Shown here: positions 17,535 to 26,756 of the stretch, in pieces
How the letters are laid out: each line of letters opens with the position of its first letter
How positions within the stretch are numbered: the first letter of the stretch is position 1
From: Bacteroidota bacterium
GTDB lineage: Bacteria > Bacteroidota > Rhodothermia > Balneolales > Balneolaceae
Assembly (NCBI GenBank): GCA_009909035.1
Contig: JAAAOB010000154.1
Span: 58,392-122,391 of the forward strand
Reading direction: 5' to 3'
DNA length: 64,000 nt
Made by a program: the position numbers and the translations under genes
Notes under the pieces: generated by a model
Seen by the model: only the letters and a program-made list of their open reading frames with translations
What the model was told of the DNA's origin: nothing
Database searches by the model: none

Positions 17535-17562
17535 TTTCCTAAAAGGAAAAGATCTCCATCCA

Positions 17563-18780
17563 TCAGCTTTTCTTTGTGACCAGCAGTACAACAAGACCCA
17601 GAATAACCGCAAGGCTTATAAGAAACAAAATGAACATAAGATTGGATTCCGGTTCTGCAGCCCTGGCCCAATCGCCAAGTTTAACATCAACGGCGGCAAT
17701 TTCGCCCTGGTCCAACACATTACCGTTGATTAGAAAATCGCCCCAATTTCCTTTCACCGTACTATTCCAGTAGGTGTTAAATTGTTCAAACTGCTGCAGA
17801 TCCGCCTCTTCGTTTTGTTGAAGAGCGGTGGAAGCGGCACTGTCCACGTATGCATTCAATGATTCATTAAAGGTCTCTTTATCATAAAATTCCGGAAGCT
17901 CAATGCCATTGTCTGTAAAGTCCGAGTTGACAGATCCCCATAAATTGCTGTCAATACTTGCCTGCCAGGCAGCCAGAAGGTCTGTTATTTCCTGTTCTGT
18001 CTCAACGGGGGAATCCGGCGCATAGGAGTTGCTTAACCTCTCCCCTATTTTTTCCCACACATTTTTGAAGTAAGCGTGTTGCGCTCTCATCCGGAGAAAA
18101 TCAGGAGCTTCGAGTCCGGTATCACTATCGGCCTGGTTTATATATTCACTAATGATTGACGTGAGCAGATCCACCGGGTTGTCATCCAGCCGTTCACTTA
18201 CTTCAGCAATTTCTGACTGGGTTTGCGAATCCATTGACTGGTATCTGTTCAGAAGGTTTTCCAGGAACTCAGATACAAATTCATCCCGGTTTTCCAGGTT
18301 TTCCCTGTATTGGGTTACCAAACCTGAGAGTCGACTTTCATTTGCAGTTGCACGTTCCAATCGCTGACGAAGAGCTTCGGAGTCTTCATCCATCTCAACA
18401 ATTGATTCTCGGTACCCCTCAATATCTGCCTGTAACGACTCAATCCGCTCGTTCAGTTCATTAATTGAGACGATCGTGGTTTCAGTGCTGCGAACATTTT
18501 CTCTTAATTCCGATACCGTTCCATTAACCGTCTGCGGATAAAGAGAGGCATTTAGCATCTCTTCGAATTCGGAGTACTCTTCTTCGAGTTCTTCAAGCTG
18601 GCCCTTTATATCCCGGATATCCTCAAGAGTATTTGCGTTGTTGATCTTCTGGCTGATCTCATTAATCTCAGCCTTAAAGTCTTGCTGAACCTGGTAATCA
18701 CTCTGCTGGGCAACTAAAGGCCCTGTGGCAATTACCATTAAAGCTACGAAAGTGTAAATGGTTTTTGATAGTCTGTTCAT
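17563..18780 (-). CDS. Secreted coiled-coil protein with C-terminal membrane helix, function unknown
   Basis: This 405-residue protein has an N-terminal signal peptide (1-24, ending PLVAQ), a long acidic region rich in Glu/Gln/Ser with heptad patterns (about 30-215, strongly predicted coiled coil), a more globular part (about 220-375, with several Trp) and one hydrophobic helix at about 381-401 followed by KKS. It should sit in the periplasm attached to the inner membrane by its C-terminus. No family is recognised. The lipoprotein gene 14 bases upstream is in the same operon, and a strong terminator follows. The pair suggests an envelope-spanning or scaffold role, which is inference. Confidence 0.7.
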   Translation of the reverse strand: MNRLSKTIYTFVALMVIATGPLVAQQSDYQVQQDFKAEINEISQKINNANTLEDIRDIKGQLEELEEEYSEFEEMLNASLYPQTVNGTVSELRENVRSTETTIVSINELNERIESLQADIEGYRESIVEMDEDSEALRQRLERATANESRLSGLVTQYRENLENRDEFVSEFLENLLNRYQSMDSQTQSEIAEVSERLDDNPVDLLTSIISEYINQADSDTGLEAPDFLRMRAQHAYFKNVWEKIGERLSNSYAPDSPVETEQEITDLLAAWQASIDSNLWGSVNSDFTDNGIELPEFYDKETFNESLNAYVDSAASTALQQNEEADLQQFEQFNTYWNSTVKGNWGDFLINGNVLDQGEIAAVDVKLGDWARAAEPESNLMFILFLISLAVILGLVVLLVTKKS

Positions 18781-18794
18781 GATGTCAGGTCCCT

Positions 18795-19244
18795 TTATAT
18801 GCGTCCGTTATGATCAAGATTATATGTATTTCCTGTTTCAAGGTCGACAAGCTGTATCCGGCCTTGCCGCTGATTGAATGCGGGTTGTTGTAGCCCCTCA
18901 TCACTGATATCGATTTTGTTTTTCAGTGATAATTCACCTTCGCCCGGTTCAAAGACATACACGCTGGTGAAACTGCTTGCAGTCAAAAAATAATACCCCG
19001 CAGTGTTGCGGATCAGGCGAATTTCATCTACTGACGAGACACCCTCTTCTTCGAGAACGGGCGCAATGTTGAATTTTACCGCATAGCGTTGATCGTGAAC
19101 CTCAGTGTTACTGTCAGGTTCAAGTACACTTTCAACGGGCTGGGCATAATCAACGTCCTGAAGTACCAGCGATGGCCCGCATGCAGTGACTCCAAAAAGT
19201 AGAGCAATGCTGAAAATTAGCGATGATAATCTCGATTTTGCCAT
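18795..19244 (-). CDS. Small lipoprotein, function unknown
   Basis: This 149-residue protein has a lipoprotein signal ending in the lipobox FGVTAC (Cys about 22). The mature part contains short beta strands with motifs such as EIRLIRNTAGYYFLTASSF and VYVFEPGEGEL, and ends RIQLVDLETGNTYNLDHNGRI. The strands look like propeller or small beta-sandwich blades; no family is named. It is the first gene of a two-gene operon with the coiled-coil protein (14-base gap), which suggests they act together at the envelope. Confidence 0.7.
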   Translation of the reverse strand: MAKSRLSSLIFSIALLFGVTACGPSLVLQDVDYAQPVESVLEPDSNTEVHDQRYAVKFNIAPVLEEEGVSSVDEIRLIRNTAGYYFLTASSFTSVYVFEPGEGELSLKNKIDISDEGLQQPAFNQRQGRIQLVDLETGNTYNLDHNGRI

Positions 19245-19768
19245 AATGTTGTGTTCTAAGGTGATATTTAATTACAGGTACATTCTATTTAGTTAGAGAT
19301 ATAATGTTTCGAGGAAATGAAGAATTATTTTGCCGGATCTGTTAAATGGCAATATTATCTTTTTTTGAAACATCTCACCTATAATAAAAGAAATTTTCGT
19401 GCGATGTCTACTCGAATTCCTCTTAAATCTGCCATTCAAATTGAACAAAGTAATTTGTCATTTTCAACCTTACCCAGTGTATATTATCCAGAATAAGATC
19501 CCCGGGCTGAAAGTTACTTCTCCTGTGAAATCACTGAATCCGCTCCACTGTGTCTTACTTCTGCCGGCAAGGTGTTTGGGTACAATCGGTATAAGCCGGT
19601 ACATTCAGAAACAGATTGTATAGACATTTATAAAGCTAATTACGGACTGCCAGCCACAGTCAAGTCTATAACATAAGGTGATGATCCTAAAAGGGTCCTT
19701 AAAATTCTTATATTCGAAACAGTGCGTATAAACCGTCCATCCATCTATAAAGAGTTTTCAGCAATTAC
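19245..19768. other. Intergenic region without recognised features
   Basis: These 524 bases lie between divergent genes (lipoprotein operon and tadA) and must hold both promoters. A 74-codon plus frame (19399-19623) has no domain and a Cys/Leu-rich, non-protein-like composition. No hairpin, repeat or RNA gene stands out. Confidence 0.4.
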
Positions 19769-20236
19769 ATGTTGAATGGGTTTCCAAATACAGAGCACAA
19801 AACGTACATGCAGGAGGCGTTGAAGCTTGCAAACGTTGCGTTACAGAATGACGAGGTGCCCGTTGGCGCTGTTGTTGTCTGTAATGGACGCATTGTGGGC
19901 AAAGGGTACAATCAGGTGGAAATGCTTCAGGACCCTACCGCTCACGCCGAAATGGTTGCACTATCATCAGCCTGCACTACCGTGGGTAACAAATATTTGA
20001 GTGGGTGTACGCTTTATGTTACTCTTGAACCGTGCGCGATGTGTGCGGGTGCGGCCGTTTGGTCAAAACTGGATCAGCTTGTATTTGGTGCTATGGACGA
20101 AAAGGCGGGTGCAGCGGGATCTGTATTCAATATATCCTCAAATAATAAATTAAATCACCAGGTTGATGTGATACAGGGTGTACTGGAGGATGAGTGCGGA
20201 CTTCTATTAAAAAATTTCTTCAGAAAAAACAGGTGA
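19769..20236 (+). CDS. tadA: tRNA-specific adenosine deaminase
   Basis: This 155-residue zinc deaminase converts A34 to inosine in tRNA-Arg(ACG). The catalytic HAE (His59, Glu61) and PCAMC (Cys89, Cys92) zinc motifs are present, with the TadA-like context DEVPVGAVVV (28-37) and the C-terminal GAMDEKAGAAGSVFNI. Guanine deaminases and other cytidine-deaminase-fold enzymes are alternatives, but the PVGAV/DPTAHAE context favours TadA. It converges with the hydrolase-DedA gene 26 bases downstream. Confidence 0.9.
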   Translation: MLNGFPNTEHKTYMQEALKLANVALQNDEVPVGAVVVCNGRIVGKGYNQVEMLQDPTAHAEMVALSSACTTVGNKYLSGCTLYVTLEPCAMCAGAAVWSKLDQLVFGAMDEKAGAAGSVFNISSNNKLNHQVDVIQGVLEDECGLLLKNFFRKNR

Positions 20237-20262
20237 ATAAACACCTCCTGCTTCTTCCCTCT

Positions 20263-21831
20263 CTAATTAAACAGCCGCTGTTTGACTCGAATCATGCGAA
20301 CTGTAAATTCACGCCTCCCCTTTTTCGTGGCCAGTGGCAGCAGGTATTTAAACACCAAATAGAGGCCAACCACCAACCCGATGAATATTTGCAGGGCATA
20401 CTCCTGGTAGATCTGTAAATATTCAAGCATTTGATCTCCCGCCACAATCGATATCCAAAGAAGCAGTGGAGTCCATATTGTTATAGCTAACAGAAAATAG
20501 AGCAGAAAAAGGGTAAAGTTCGTTTTAAGGATACCGGCCGCAAAATAGGTGGGGAATCTTGAACCTGGCAAAAAACGACTCAAAAACACAATTTTAAAAC
20601 CGTTTGCCCGGAACATTTCGGACGACATATCCACATCCCGTTTACTTATAAACCAGCGGAATGGACGTTTTGTAATGACGGGGCGTCCAAGTTTTCTGCC
20701 AATCCAGTAAATACCTGTATCGGCTATGGTAATCCCAATGTAGATTGTCAAAAATATAATCCATAACGGCGTGACGCCCCCCGCAACAAGCAGACCACCC
20801 CCGATACACCCAAGATCTTCACTAACCAGTGTAACAAAGCTTAAAAGTACAAGAATAATGACAAGTCCCCAGCCATGGACAGGCGGCACATCCCCGAATT
20901 TAAAATCCTTTTCAGCCGCCGCCAGCCGGTCGGGAAGAGCGTCCGTCTTATGCCTGGTTTCACCATTCTCGGTTCGTTGCAAAAAGTCAGAATAAGCACG
21001 CGCCCGGGACTCAATATTGTCAGCCATCGATAACCTCTCATCCTCGAATATAATCAACTCGCTCTGCGGTATGATCCGGTGGTGTTCCATGGCCGTTTCA
21101 GGTAGTACATGTTTGTCATCGTTCCCGTGAAGAATTAGTACAGGCTCATTGAGACTCTTGAGAATGGACCTGTACTCTCTCTGGTCCATAGCATTCATGA
21201 TTCTGACCCGCTCCATATCGATAATGCTCTGTTCATTCCAATTAGCCAGTGGCAGCAGATAATCTACGGCAAATCCAACCGGGTAGAGAAGTGAATAAAC
21301 AGGCTGGTTTAATGCATGATAACCCAGAAAGTGGAACTCCTGCACACCGAGAGCAGAAATCATGGCATAACTTTTAAGAGGGATCGATCCGTCAAGCCCG
21401 ATGTATTCAATGGCAACTGAGTTCCCAAATCCATGCCCTGCAAGATGAAAAGATTCTGAGTTTTGATGCTTTAACCAGGTATCTAACATCTCGGCCCTGG
21501 TCCTGGATGAATGGCTGAGTAGTTTTTTATCGCTGGAGTGCGTCGGAAAACGCGGTATGACCACCCGGTACCTGTCGGATAACCGGCTGGCAAGAGGCTG
21601 CACAGTCTTCAGCCCCTCAAAAGGACCGGGAGTGATGACGGCCAGGGGATGTTTTGCGTCATGACCATAATCAAGAAAACGAAATTCGATTTCCTTTCCC
21701 TTGTAAACAATGAGATCTGATTTCTCTTTCAGATGTTTTTTTTCAGGCGCAGGAAACCAGATACGAACGGTAAGCGAAATAATGTACACAGAAGCAATGA
21801 AAAGCAAGAGCCTTGAAGTCGTTTTACTCAT
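20263..21831 (-). CDS. Alpha/beta-hydrolase-like domain fused to a DedA (VTT) membrane domain
   Basis: This 522-residue protein has an N-terminal TM helix (8-25), an alpha/beta-hydrolase-like domain (about 40-290) and a DedA/VTT domain (about 320-505). The nucleophile elbow reads AGHGFGNS, with Gly134 where the catalytic Ser belongs. Asp238/Asp239 (LHGNDDKHV) remain, but the expected His near 268 is replaced by RLSMADN, so the hydrolase is probably non-catalytic. The DedA part keeps SEDLGCIGGGLLVAGG and FLSRFLPGSRFPTYFAAG. DedA proteins are phospholipid scramblases or flippases. The gene lies 16 bases after plsC and is likely cotranscribed, hinting at phospholipid handling; the hydrolase-like domain may bind lipid. 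Confidence 0.85.
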   Translation of the reverse strand: MSKTTSRLLLFIASVYIISLTVRIWFPAPEKKHLKEKSDLIVYKGKEIEFRFLDYGHDAKHPLAVITPGPFEGLKTVQPLASRLSDRYRVVIPRFPTHSSDKKLLSHSSRTRAEMLDTWLKHQNSESFHLAGHGFGNSVAIEYIGLDGSIPLKSYAMISALGVQEFHFLGYHALNQPVYSLLYPVGFAVDYLLPLANWNEQSIIDMERVRIMNAMDQREYRSILKSLNEPVLILHGNDDKHVLPETAMEHHRIIPQSELIIFEDERLSMADNIESRARAYSDFLQRTENGETRHKTDALPDRLAAAEKDFKFGDVPPVHGWGLVIILVLLSFVTLVSEDLGCIGGGLLVAGGVTPLWIIFLTIYIGITIADTGIYWIGRKLGRPVITKRPFRWFISKRDVDMSSEMFRANGFKIVFLSRFLPGSRFPTYFAAGILKTNFTLFLLYFLLAITIWTPLLLWISIVAGDQMLEYLQIYQEYALQIFIGLVVGLYLVFKYLLPLATKKGRREFTVRMIRVKQRLFN

Positions 21832-21847
21832 GAACTACTGGCTGACA

Positions 21848-22642
21848 TTAAAACTGGATGGGTTGAAATTCTGTCTGACCAGGCTTGCAGATCGGAGTAA
21901 ATAAATTCGATACACAGCGATGCAAATTCCTGGCAAGAATTTTTCGATCTGTATCGTAGTACCGGTTGTCTCCAAATACGATAGTGGCACATATATTCTT
22001 TTCCGTTGCCAGCCTGTACAGGTGTCTATGCAAGGGAGCATCACCCCACCAACAAACAATTTCATGTGCAGATTTCTCTTCCGATTCCAGGGAATAGTGC
22101 AGTGCGCAGCAGCTGACACCAAGTTCAGAACTTGCCGGATATTCTAATAGGGGTGTCCGGAACGGAAGGATCTTTTCACCCGGCGATGTCGTTCCTTCAG
22201 GGAACAGGGTTAATCCGCGCTCCCTCGACACCTTTCCCGAAATCTCACGGTTCACTCTGGCTATATCCATCTTTCGTTTTCGATCAATAAATACAATCCC
22301 AATGGATCGGGCAATCCAACCAAGCACAGGCCAGCTTTTAACTTCAGATTTTGCCACAAACGTAGTGTTGAGCGTACTAAAAAGAACAATAATATCAACG
22401 TAGCTTAAGTGATTGCTGACTAAAAAAAACGGTGGTTCAGGTTTCGTGCCTTCAACGTCGATCTGAATAGACAGAACCGACGCCGTTGCCTTACCCCACC
22501 CTCTCAAGATATAATTCAACCACGGGGTTGGTGATCTGTTGAACAGTTTTCTAAATGGCAACCCGCCCAGGTACAGCGAATAAAACGCCAGTGTGGTGAT
22601 AATGACACCGATAATTTTTACTATTGCGACAATAGGTCTCAT
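21848..22642 (-). CDS. Lysophospholipid acyltransferase (PlsC family)
   Basis: This 264-residue membrane-bound acyltransferase has an N-terminal TM region (6-28), the catalytic HX4D motif NHLSYVD (His78, Asp83), VFIDRKRK (117-124), and the glycerol-phosphate-binding FPEGTTS (147-153). The family acylates lysophosphatidic acid in phospholipid synthesis. Paralogues are common, so the exact acceptor is open. It heads a two-gene operon with the hydrolase-DedA fusion. Confidence 0.88.
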   Translation of the reverse strand: MRPIVAIVKIIGVIITTLAFYSLYLGGLPFRKLFNRSPTPWLNYILRGWGKATASVLSIQIDVEGTKPEPPFFLVSNHLSYVDIIVLFSTLNTTFVAKSEVKSWPVLGWIARSIGIVFIDRKRKMDIARVNREISGKVSRERGLTLFPEGTTSPGEKILPFRTPLLEYPASSELGVSCCALHYSLESEEKSAHEIVCWWGDAPLHRHLYRLATEKNICATIVFGDNRYYDTDRKILARNLHRCVSNLFTPICKPGQTEFQPIQF

Positions 22643-22892
22643 TCAGTGAAGATAGTGATGATTAAACACAGAAGAACATCAAAATAAAAAATAATTCTCA
22701 ACCCGCAGCTACGTTTCAGAATTTCGTTTACATGTGCATCTTAAAAATCTTCTTCTTTTATGACGCTGGCTATTTCTTTATTATTATTGCAGCTTTTTTA
22801 GACAAAAATTCAACCATGTTCAATCTATAACGTTTTTCGTGTATTGAACCGGCTGTGCAGAGCTTCATCCAATTCAGCTATCCGAACACACT

Positions 22893-23708
22893 ATGCTTTA
22901 TTGTAAAACTTTTATCAAGGATCCATCCAGAGACTGGGTTGTATTTATCCACGGAGCCGGTGGTTCATCCTCGATCTGGTTTAAACAAGTTCGGGCCTAC
23001 CAGGAATATTTCAACGTTCTCCTTGTTGATTTAAGAGGTCATGGCAAGTCACGGGAGATGAGTACGATGAAAGCCTACTATAAGGAAAAGTACACCTTTA
23101 AAACCGTCAGCAGAGATGTGCTTGAGGTGCTTGAGCAGAAGGAAATTAAAAAGGCCCACTTTGTAGGCGTTTCACTTGGTACGATTATTATACGAACCAT
23201 TGCGGAAATGCAGCCCGGTGTTGTGCAATCTGCTGTGATGTGTGGTGCAATTACTCGGCTTGATGTGCGGTCGAGAGTGCTGGTTTGGCTTGGGCACACG
23301 TTTAAAAAAGTCGTTCCTTTTATATGGCTTTACAAGCTCTTTGCCTGGGTTATTATGCCAAAGAAGAATCATAAGGAATCCCGCAGCATGTTTATCAGCG
23401 ATGCCAAAAACCTGGCGAAAAAAGAGTTTATGAAATGGTTCCGGTTAACATACGATGTAAACCCGTTACTGCGATATTTTAAGGAAAAAGAGATGCAAAA
23501 TCCTACGTTGTACGTAATGGGAGGTGAAGATCACATGTTTTTGCCACCAGTTAAAAAAATGATCACCGATTTTGACCGCAGTGAGTTGCGAATTATTGAT
23601 GGATGCGGTCATGTCTGTAATATTGAAGAACCGGATCTGTTCAATGATATTTCAATCAAGTTCTTAAAAAAGAATGCCGCTCACACTCCTCAGGAAGAGG
23701 TTCTGTGA
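22893..23708 (+). CDS. Alpha/beta hydrolase
   Basis: This 271-residue cytoplasmic hydrolase has an intact catalytic apparatus: oxyanion loop HGAGG (20-24), nucleophile elbow GVSLG with Ser94, an acid in GGEDHMF (about 208-214), and His in DGCGHVCNIEEP (about 233-244). The fold resembles esterase or haloperoxidase-like members; the substrate is unknown. It is monocistronic, with 250 bases of upstream non-coding sequence, and converges with the pilus secretin gene. Confidence 0.85.
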   Translation: MLYCKTFIKDPSRDWVVFIHGAGGSSSIWFKQVRAYQEYFNVLLVDLRGHGKSREMSTMKAYYKEKYTFKTVSRDVLEVLEQKEIKKAHFVGVSLGTIIIRTIAEMQPGVVQSAVMCGAITRLDVRSRVLVWLGHTFKKVVPFIWLYKLFAWVIMPKKNHKESRSMFISDAKNLAKKEFMKWFRLTYDVNPLLRYFKEKEMQNPTLYVMGGEDHMFLPPVKKMITDFDRSELRIIDGCGHVCNIEEPDLFNDISIKFLKKNAAHTPQEEVL

Positions 23709-23735
23709 ACGGCGGATTCTTTTTCCTCTCTTAAT

Positions 23736-23760
23736 GGGTTTCTTGATAAACCCTCTCTGT
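23736..23760 (+). terminator. Possible terminator between convergent genes
   Basis: GGGTTT (23736-23741) pairs with AAACCC (23748-23753), followed on the plus strand by TCTCTCTGTTTTAT. The stem is only 6 bp, so this is tentative. It lies 28 bases past the hydrolase stop and just beyond the secretin stop on the other strand. Confidence 0.35.
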
Positions 23761-23765
23761 TTTAT

Positions 23766-25904
23766 CTACTTTACAACCTGAACCATCCACGCGTCGGGTT
23801 GTAAATTATCGTTTATATCCACCAGTGAGTTGATTCCCTCACGAAAGGTTTTGTATCCATCATATGCAACCAAATAGAAACCTGAAGATGGATTATATAA
23901 AAGTTGTGCTTCTGGCTGATCCGCTTTGAAATCATTAAAAAATTGCATGGCGTTGGTCCTTGTTTTAAACGACCCGCCAATGATGTAGAATTCGTATTCG
24001 CTGTTGTCGGAGAGCACGTTTTCAAGCTCCACAGGTTTCCAGTCGCTGCTGTAGTATCCCTCAACAATTTCTATATCGCTGCTATTCTCTTCCGTGTTGG
24101 CTCCCTGTAGGGTTGATGACGTGGCAACGGAGTCTGTGTCAGGTTTGTCCTGTGTTGCCGCAATGGTTTCTTCACGGACCGAATCCGATGATGCGGTGGC
24201 CGTGGCCAATAGTTCAACCGTTTCATCAGGTGTGGGTTTCTCTTCTTTCGAGGATGTATTCGTCCCATTCACCTCCTCATCGTCCTGGCTCTCGTCAACT
24301 ACGTCATCAGCACTTGTTTCACTTTCAGCTTCCGGCACCATGTCAACAGAATCAGCCGTTGATTGGGTTTGTGTTAACTCTTCGGATATTTCTGATCCAG
24401 GCTCATCGACTCCGCTGTCCTGATTCAACTCCACATCAGCTGATGGATTACTCTCAGTTGTTTCCACTATTTCCTGATCACTTTCGGGAACTGACGAGCT
24501 CTCCTCTTCTATTATTTCGGACTGCTGATGATCTACAGGTGGACTCTTCGGCTCAGACGGCGGCACCGGGCTTTTATCACTTACATAGCTCATGTCGTTG
24601 CGGTGCCTCTCTTTCTTTTTCGCTAACAGCTCACTTTTGCTTTCAAATGATCTTTTAAGACGATCATTCACCGACTCCTCCAGTTCTGCCTGGAGCAGAA
24701 CCACAAGTTCCGATTCCTGCACATCCGTTGAGTTATACCCGAATAAGTATTTCAGGCCAAAAAACCAGGATGGAAGATCTTTTAAGATTGGAATTCCACG
24801 GCGTACTTCCGTTTCCTCCGTTCGGTATAATCCGGCAATAACTGTACTCTCTCCATCCAGCAAAAGTGCATGGGTATTTGCCTGCTGCTTATTAATGATC
24901 GTGCTGACAGGATCCGGCTGTGCAGAAGAGCGTTCCGCTTCAAGATCCAGGTAGATCAGAGTTGTATCCCCTATCTCCACGATCTGTGGCTTTACCAGCA
25001 GAATGGTACCTGTACTGAAAAACTGGTCCGTTACATTGCCGGCAAAATCACGCTGCTTAATTGAGAAGTCCTGTCCCACCTGAATCCTTCCCTCTTCTCC
25101 GTCCATGACTTTTACGCTGGGTGTGGCAAGGATTTGCCCGAGATTGTCCGCCTCAAATGCGCTGAACAGGGCCTGAACTTCAATACCGCCGCCAACATCT
25201 CCAAAATTTATAATCGAGTTAAACACATTCTGACTCACATTTTGAGCCCCTTTTGAGTTCACAGACACAAACTGATCGTCACCAAACTGCGTGTTCGGGA
25301 TCTGGCCATCTTCGCCGCCCCCTCCCTCTTCGCTCACAAAATCAGCGATATTATCCGGTACATTGTTCGTCAAAGTTGACCAGTCAACGCCGATTTCACG
25401 CAGAGCACGCTTATTTCCTTCAAAAAAGGTAGCGTTTATTCTGATTTCTCTCGTGTCTGTTGATATTGTTTTTTCATCTTCTCCGCCAACTGAGGCAGTG
25501 GAAGTTTCCTGTGTTGTCTCCTGTTCGGGCGCCGACAATGCCTGAGCTTCTTCTTGTGTAAAAATCTCAATCACATCGTCCGATTCAAGAGCAACCAGAT
25601 CTTTTACACGTAAGATATAGTTCAAGGCATCTTTCCAGTGCATGGGCGGCAGGGAAACCCCAATAGGGCCTGATTCACCCGATTGATCAATAATAAAACG
25701 ATCATCAAATTTTTGCGCGTAATTTGTCAGAACCTCGATAGCGTCCACATAAGGTGTTCTCCTGTCGAAAGAGATCATCTCTTCCGGGTTGGTATATTCA
25801 CGCGGTATTTCATCTGATGCCTGGGAAAAACCGATCTCAGCCACACCGAGTACGAAAATTGCCGTTAGTAGTAATTTTTTTAACATTTGTCTTTTGATTT
25901 TCAT
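23766..25904 (-). CDS. Type IV pilus-type secretin with C-terminal SPOR domain (PilQ-like)
   Basis: This 712-residue protein has a signal peptide (1-28), a secretin-and-TonB short N-terminal domain (about 45-105), a linker, an N-type domain (about 145-260), and the secretin core (about 265-410) with ILATPSVKVMDGEEGRIQVG and ESTVIAGLYRTEETEVRRGIP. A Ser/Glu/Asp-rich low-complexity region of about 180 residues (about 430-615) follows. The end (about 635-712) is a SPOR-type fold (YEFYIIGGSFKTRTNAMQFF and GFYLVAYDGYKT). SPOR domains bind denuded septal peptidoglycan, so the pore may be tethered there. The usual PilQ AMIN domains are not seen. The start overlaps the upstream PilO-PilP gene by 4 bases. 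Confidence 0.9.
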   Translation of the reverse strand: MKIKRQMLKKLLLTAIFVLGVAEIGFSQASDEIPREYTNPEEMISFDRRTPYVDAIEVLTNYAQKFDDRFIIDQSGESGPIGVSLPPMHWKDALNYILRVKDLVALESDDVIEIFTQEEAQALSAPEQETTQETSTASVGGEDEKTISTDTREIRINATFFEGNKRALREIGVDWSTLTNNVPDNIADFVSEEGGGGEDGQIPNTQFGDDQFVSVNSKGAQNVSQNVFNSIINFGDVGGGIEVQALFSAFEADNLGQILATPSVKVMDGEEGRIQVGQDFSIKQRDFAGNVTDQFFSTGTILLVKPQIVEIGDTTLIYLDLEAERSSAQPDPVSTIINKQQANTHALLLDGESTVIAGLYRTEETEVRRGIPILKDLPSWFFGLKYLFGYNSTDVQESELVVLLQAELEESVNDRLKRSFESKSELLAKKKERHRNDMSYVSDKSPVPPSEPKSPPVDHQQSEIIEEESSSVPESDQEIVETTESNPSADVELNQDSGVDEPGSEISEELTQTQSTADSVDMVPEAESETSADDVVDESQDDEEVNGTNTSSKEEKPTPDETVELLATATASSDSVREETIAATQDKPDTDSVATSSTLQGANTEENSSDIEIVEGYYSSDWKPVELENVLSDNSEYEFYIIGGSFKTRTNAMQFFNDFKADQPEAQLLYNPSSGFYLVAYDGYKTFREGINSLVDINDNLQPDAWMVQVVK

Positions 25905-26752
25905 CGTTCTACCTCAAGGGTTACTATTTCCACAATGCCGCCTTTATTTAAGCGGAATTTGGCATATCCTTCGTTTATATTAATTGTTTGAAGCCGGCCC
26001 AAATACACTCGATCACCCTCGTTAAGGGTATGCATGGATCCATTCTGGTCTACCATGTAAATCACATTATTGCCTATTCCCACAAGCTGGCTGTTCTCAA
26101 CATTGAGTAAATTTTCAGTATTTGGGCGAACATTCCTGATAAGGGGGAAAAACGGATTGTGAGATGCTAACGAGATCCTGTCAGAAATTCCGGGTGTATT
26201 CCGGGGCTCAAAAAAGTTCATTTTATCGTAATAGCTTGATAGATTGAAGGTAAAGGAGACGTTGTTAAACTCTCCGCTTTCATTCACCGGGACCAGCACA
26301 ATGTCTCTGACCTTTTGAACCGGCTCGCTATTTTCAATTCTTGTAATAAAGTTCAGGACGGATGTATATCGGCCGCTGCCTGCTATTTCAGAATCTAAGA
26401 TTCCATAACGCTCAGCAGATGTTGAATCTACAAATGTAAAGTTAAACTCTATCGGATCTGTATCGCTCAGAATGGTTAAAAATCTGTACACGCGATCCGG
26501 GTTGTTTGTCTTAAAGAGTGTTTTGTCAAAATTTTCAATAAACTCTTTCGAGCTTTGATACTGCTCTTCAAGTGCCGGAAGTGCCTCAACGATTTCATTT
26601 TTTTCATCGTAGGTTGCCTGGTGTCGTTCAATTTGCTCTTGAAGATCTTCAATTTGCGGGAGCTGATAGAGGTAAATAAACAGATACCCGCCCCCGCTTA
26701 GCAGCAGCAGAACCACAATTAAAATAAGTGAGTTACGAAGTGCGTACGACAT
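25901..26752 (-). CDS. PilO-PilP-like fusion, pilus alignment protein
   Basis: This 283-residue protein has an N-terminal TM helix (8-30), a coiled coil (about 33-75), a ferredoxin-like PilO domain (about 80-175, with VYRFLTILSDTDPIEFNF and SGRYTSVLNFITRIENSEPV) and, after a linker, a small beta domain (about 215-283, with SQLVGIGNNVIYMVDQNGSM, RVYLGRLQTI and GIVEIVTL) like PilP/GspC. In classical systems PilO and PilP are separate proteins linking the inner-membrane PilM-PilN platform to the secretin; here they appear in one chain. It overlaps the secretin gene by 4 bases and lies 4 bases after the PilM-PilN gene. Confidence 0.78.
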   Translation of the reverse strand: MSYALRNSLILIVVLLLLSGGGYLFIYLYQLPQIEDLQEQIERHQATYDEKNEIVEALPALEEQYQSSKEFIENFDKTLFKTNNPDRVYRFLTILSDTDPIEFNFTFVDSTSAERYGILDSEIAGSGRYTSVLNFITRIENSEPVQKVRDIVLVPVNESGEFNNVSFTFNLSSYYDKMNFFEPRNTPGISDRISLASHNPFFPLIRNVRPNTENLLNVENSQLVGIGNNVIYMVDQNGSMHTLNEGDRVYLGRLQTININEGYAKFRLNKGGIVEIVTLEVER

Positions 26753-26756
26753 TGAT

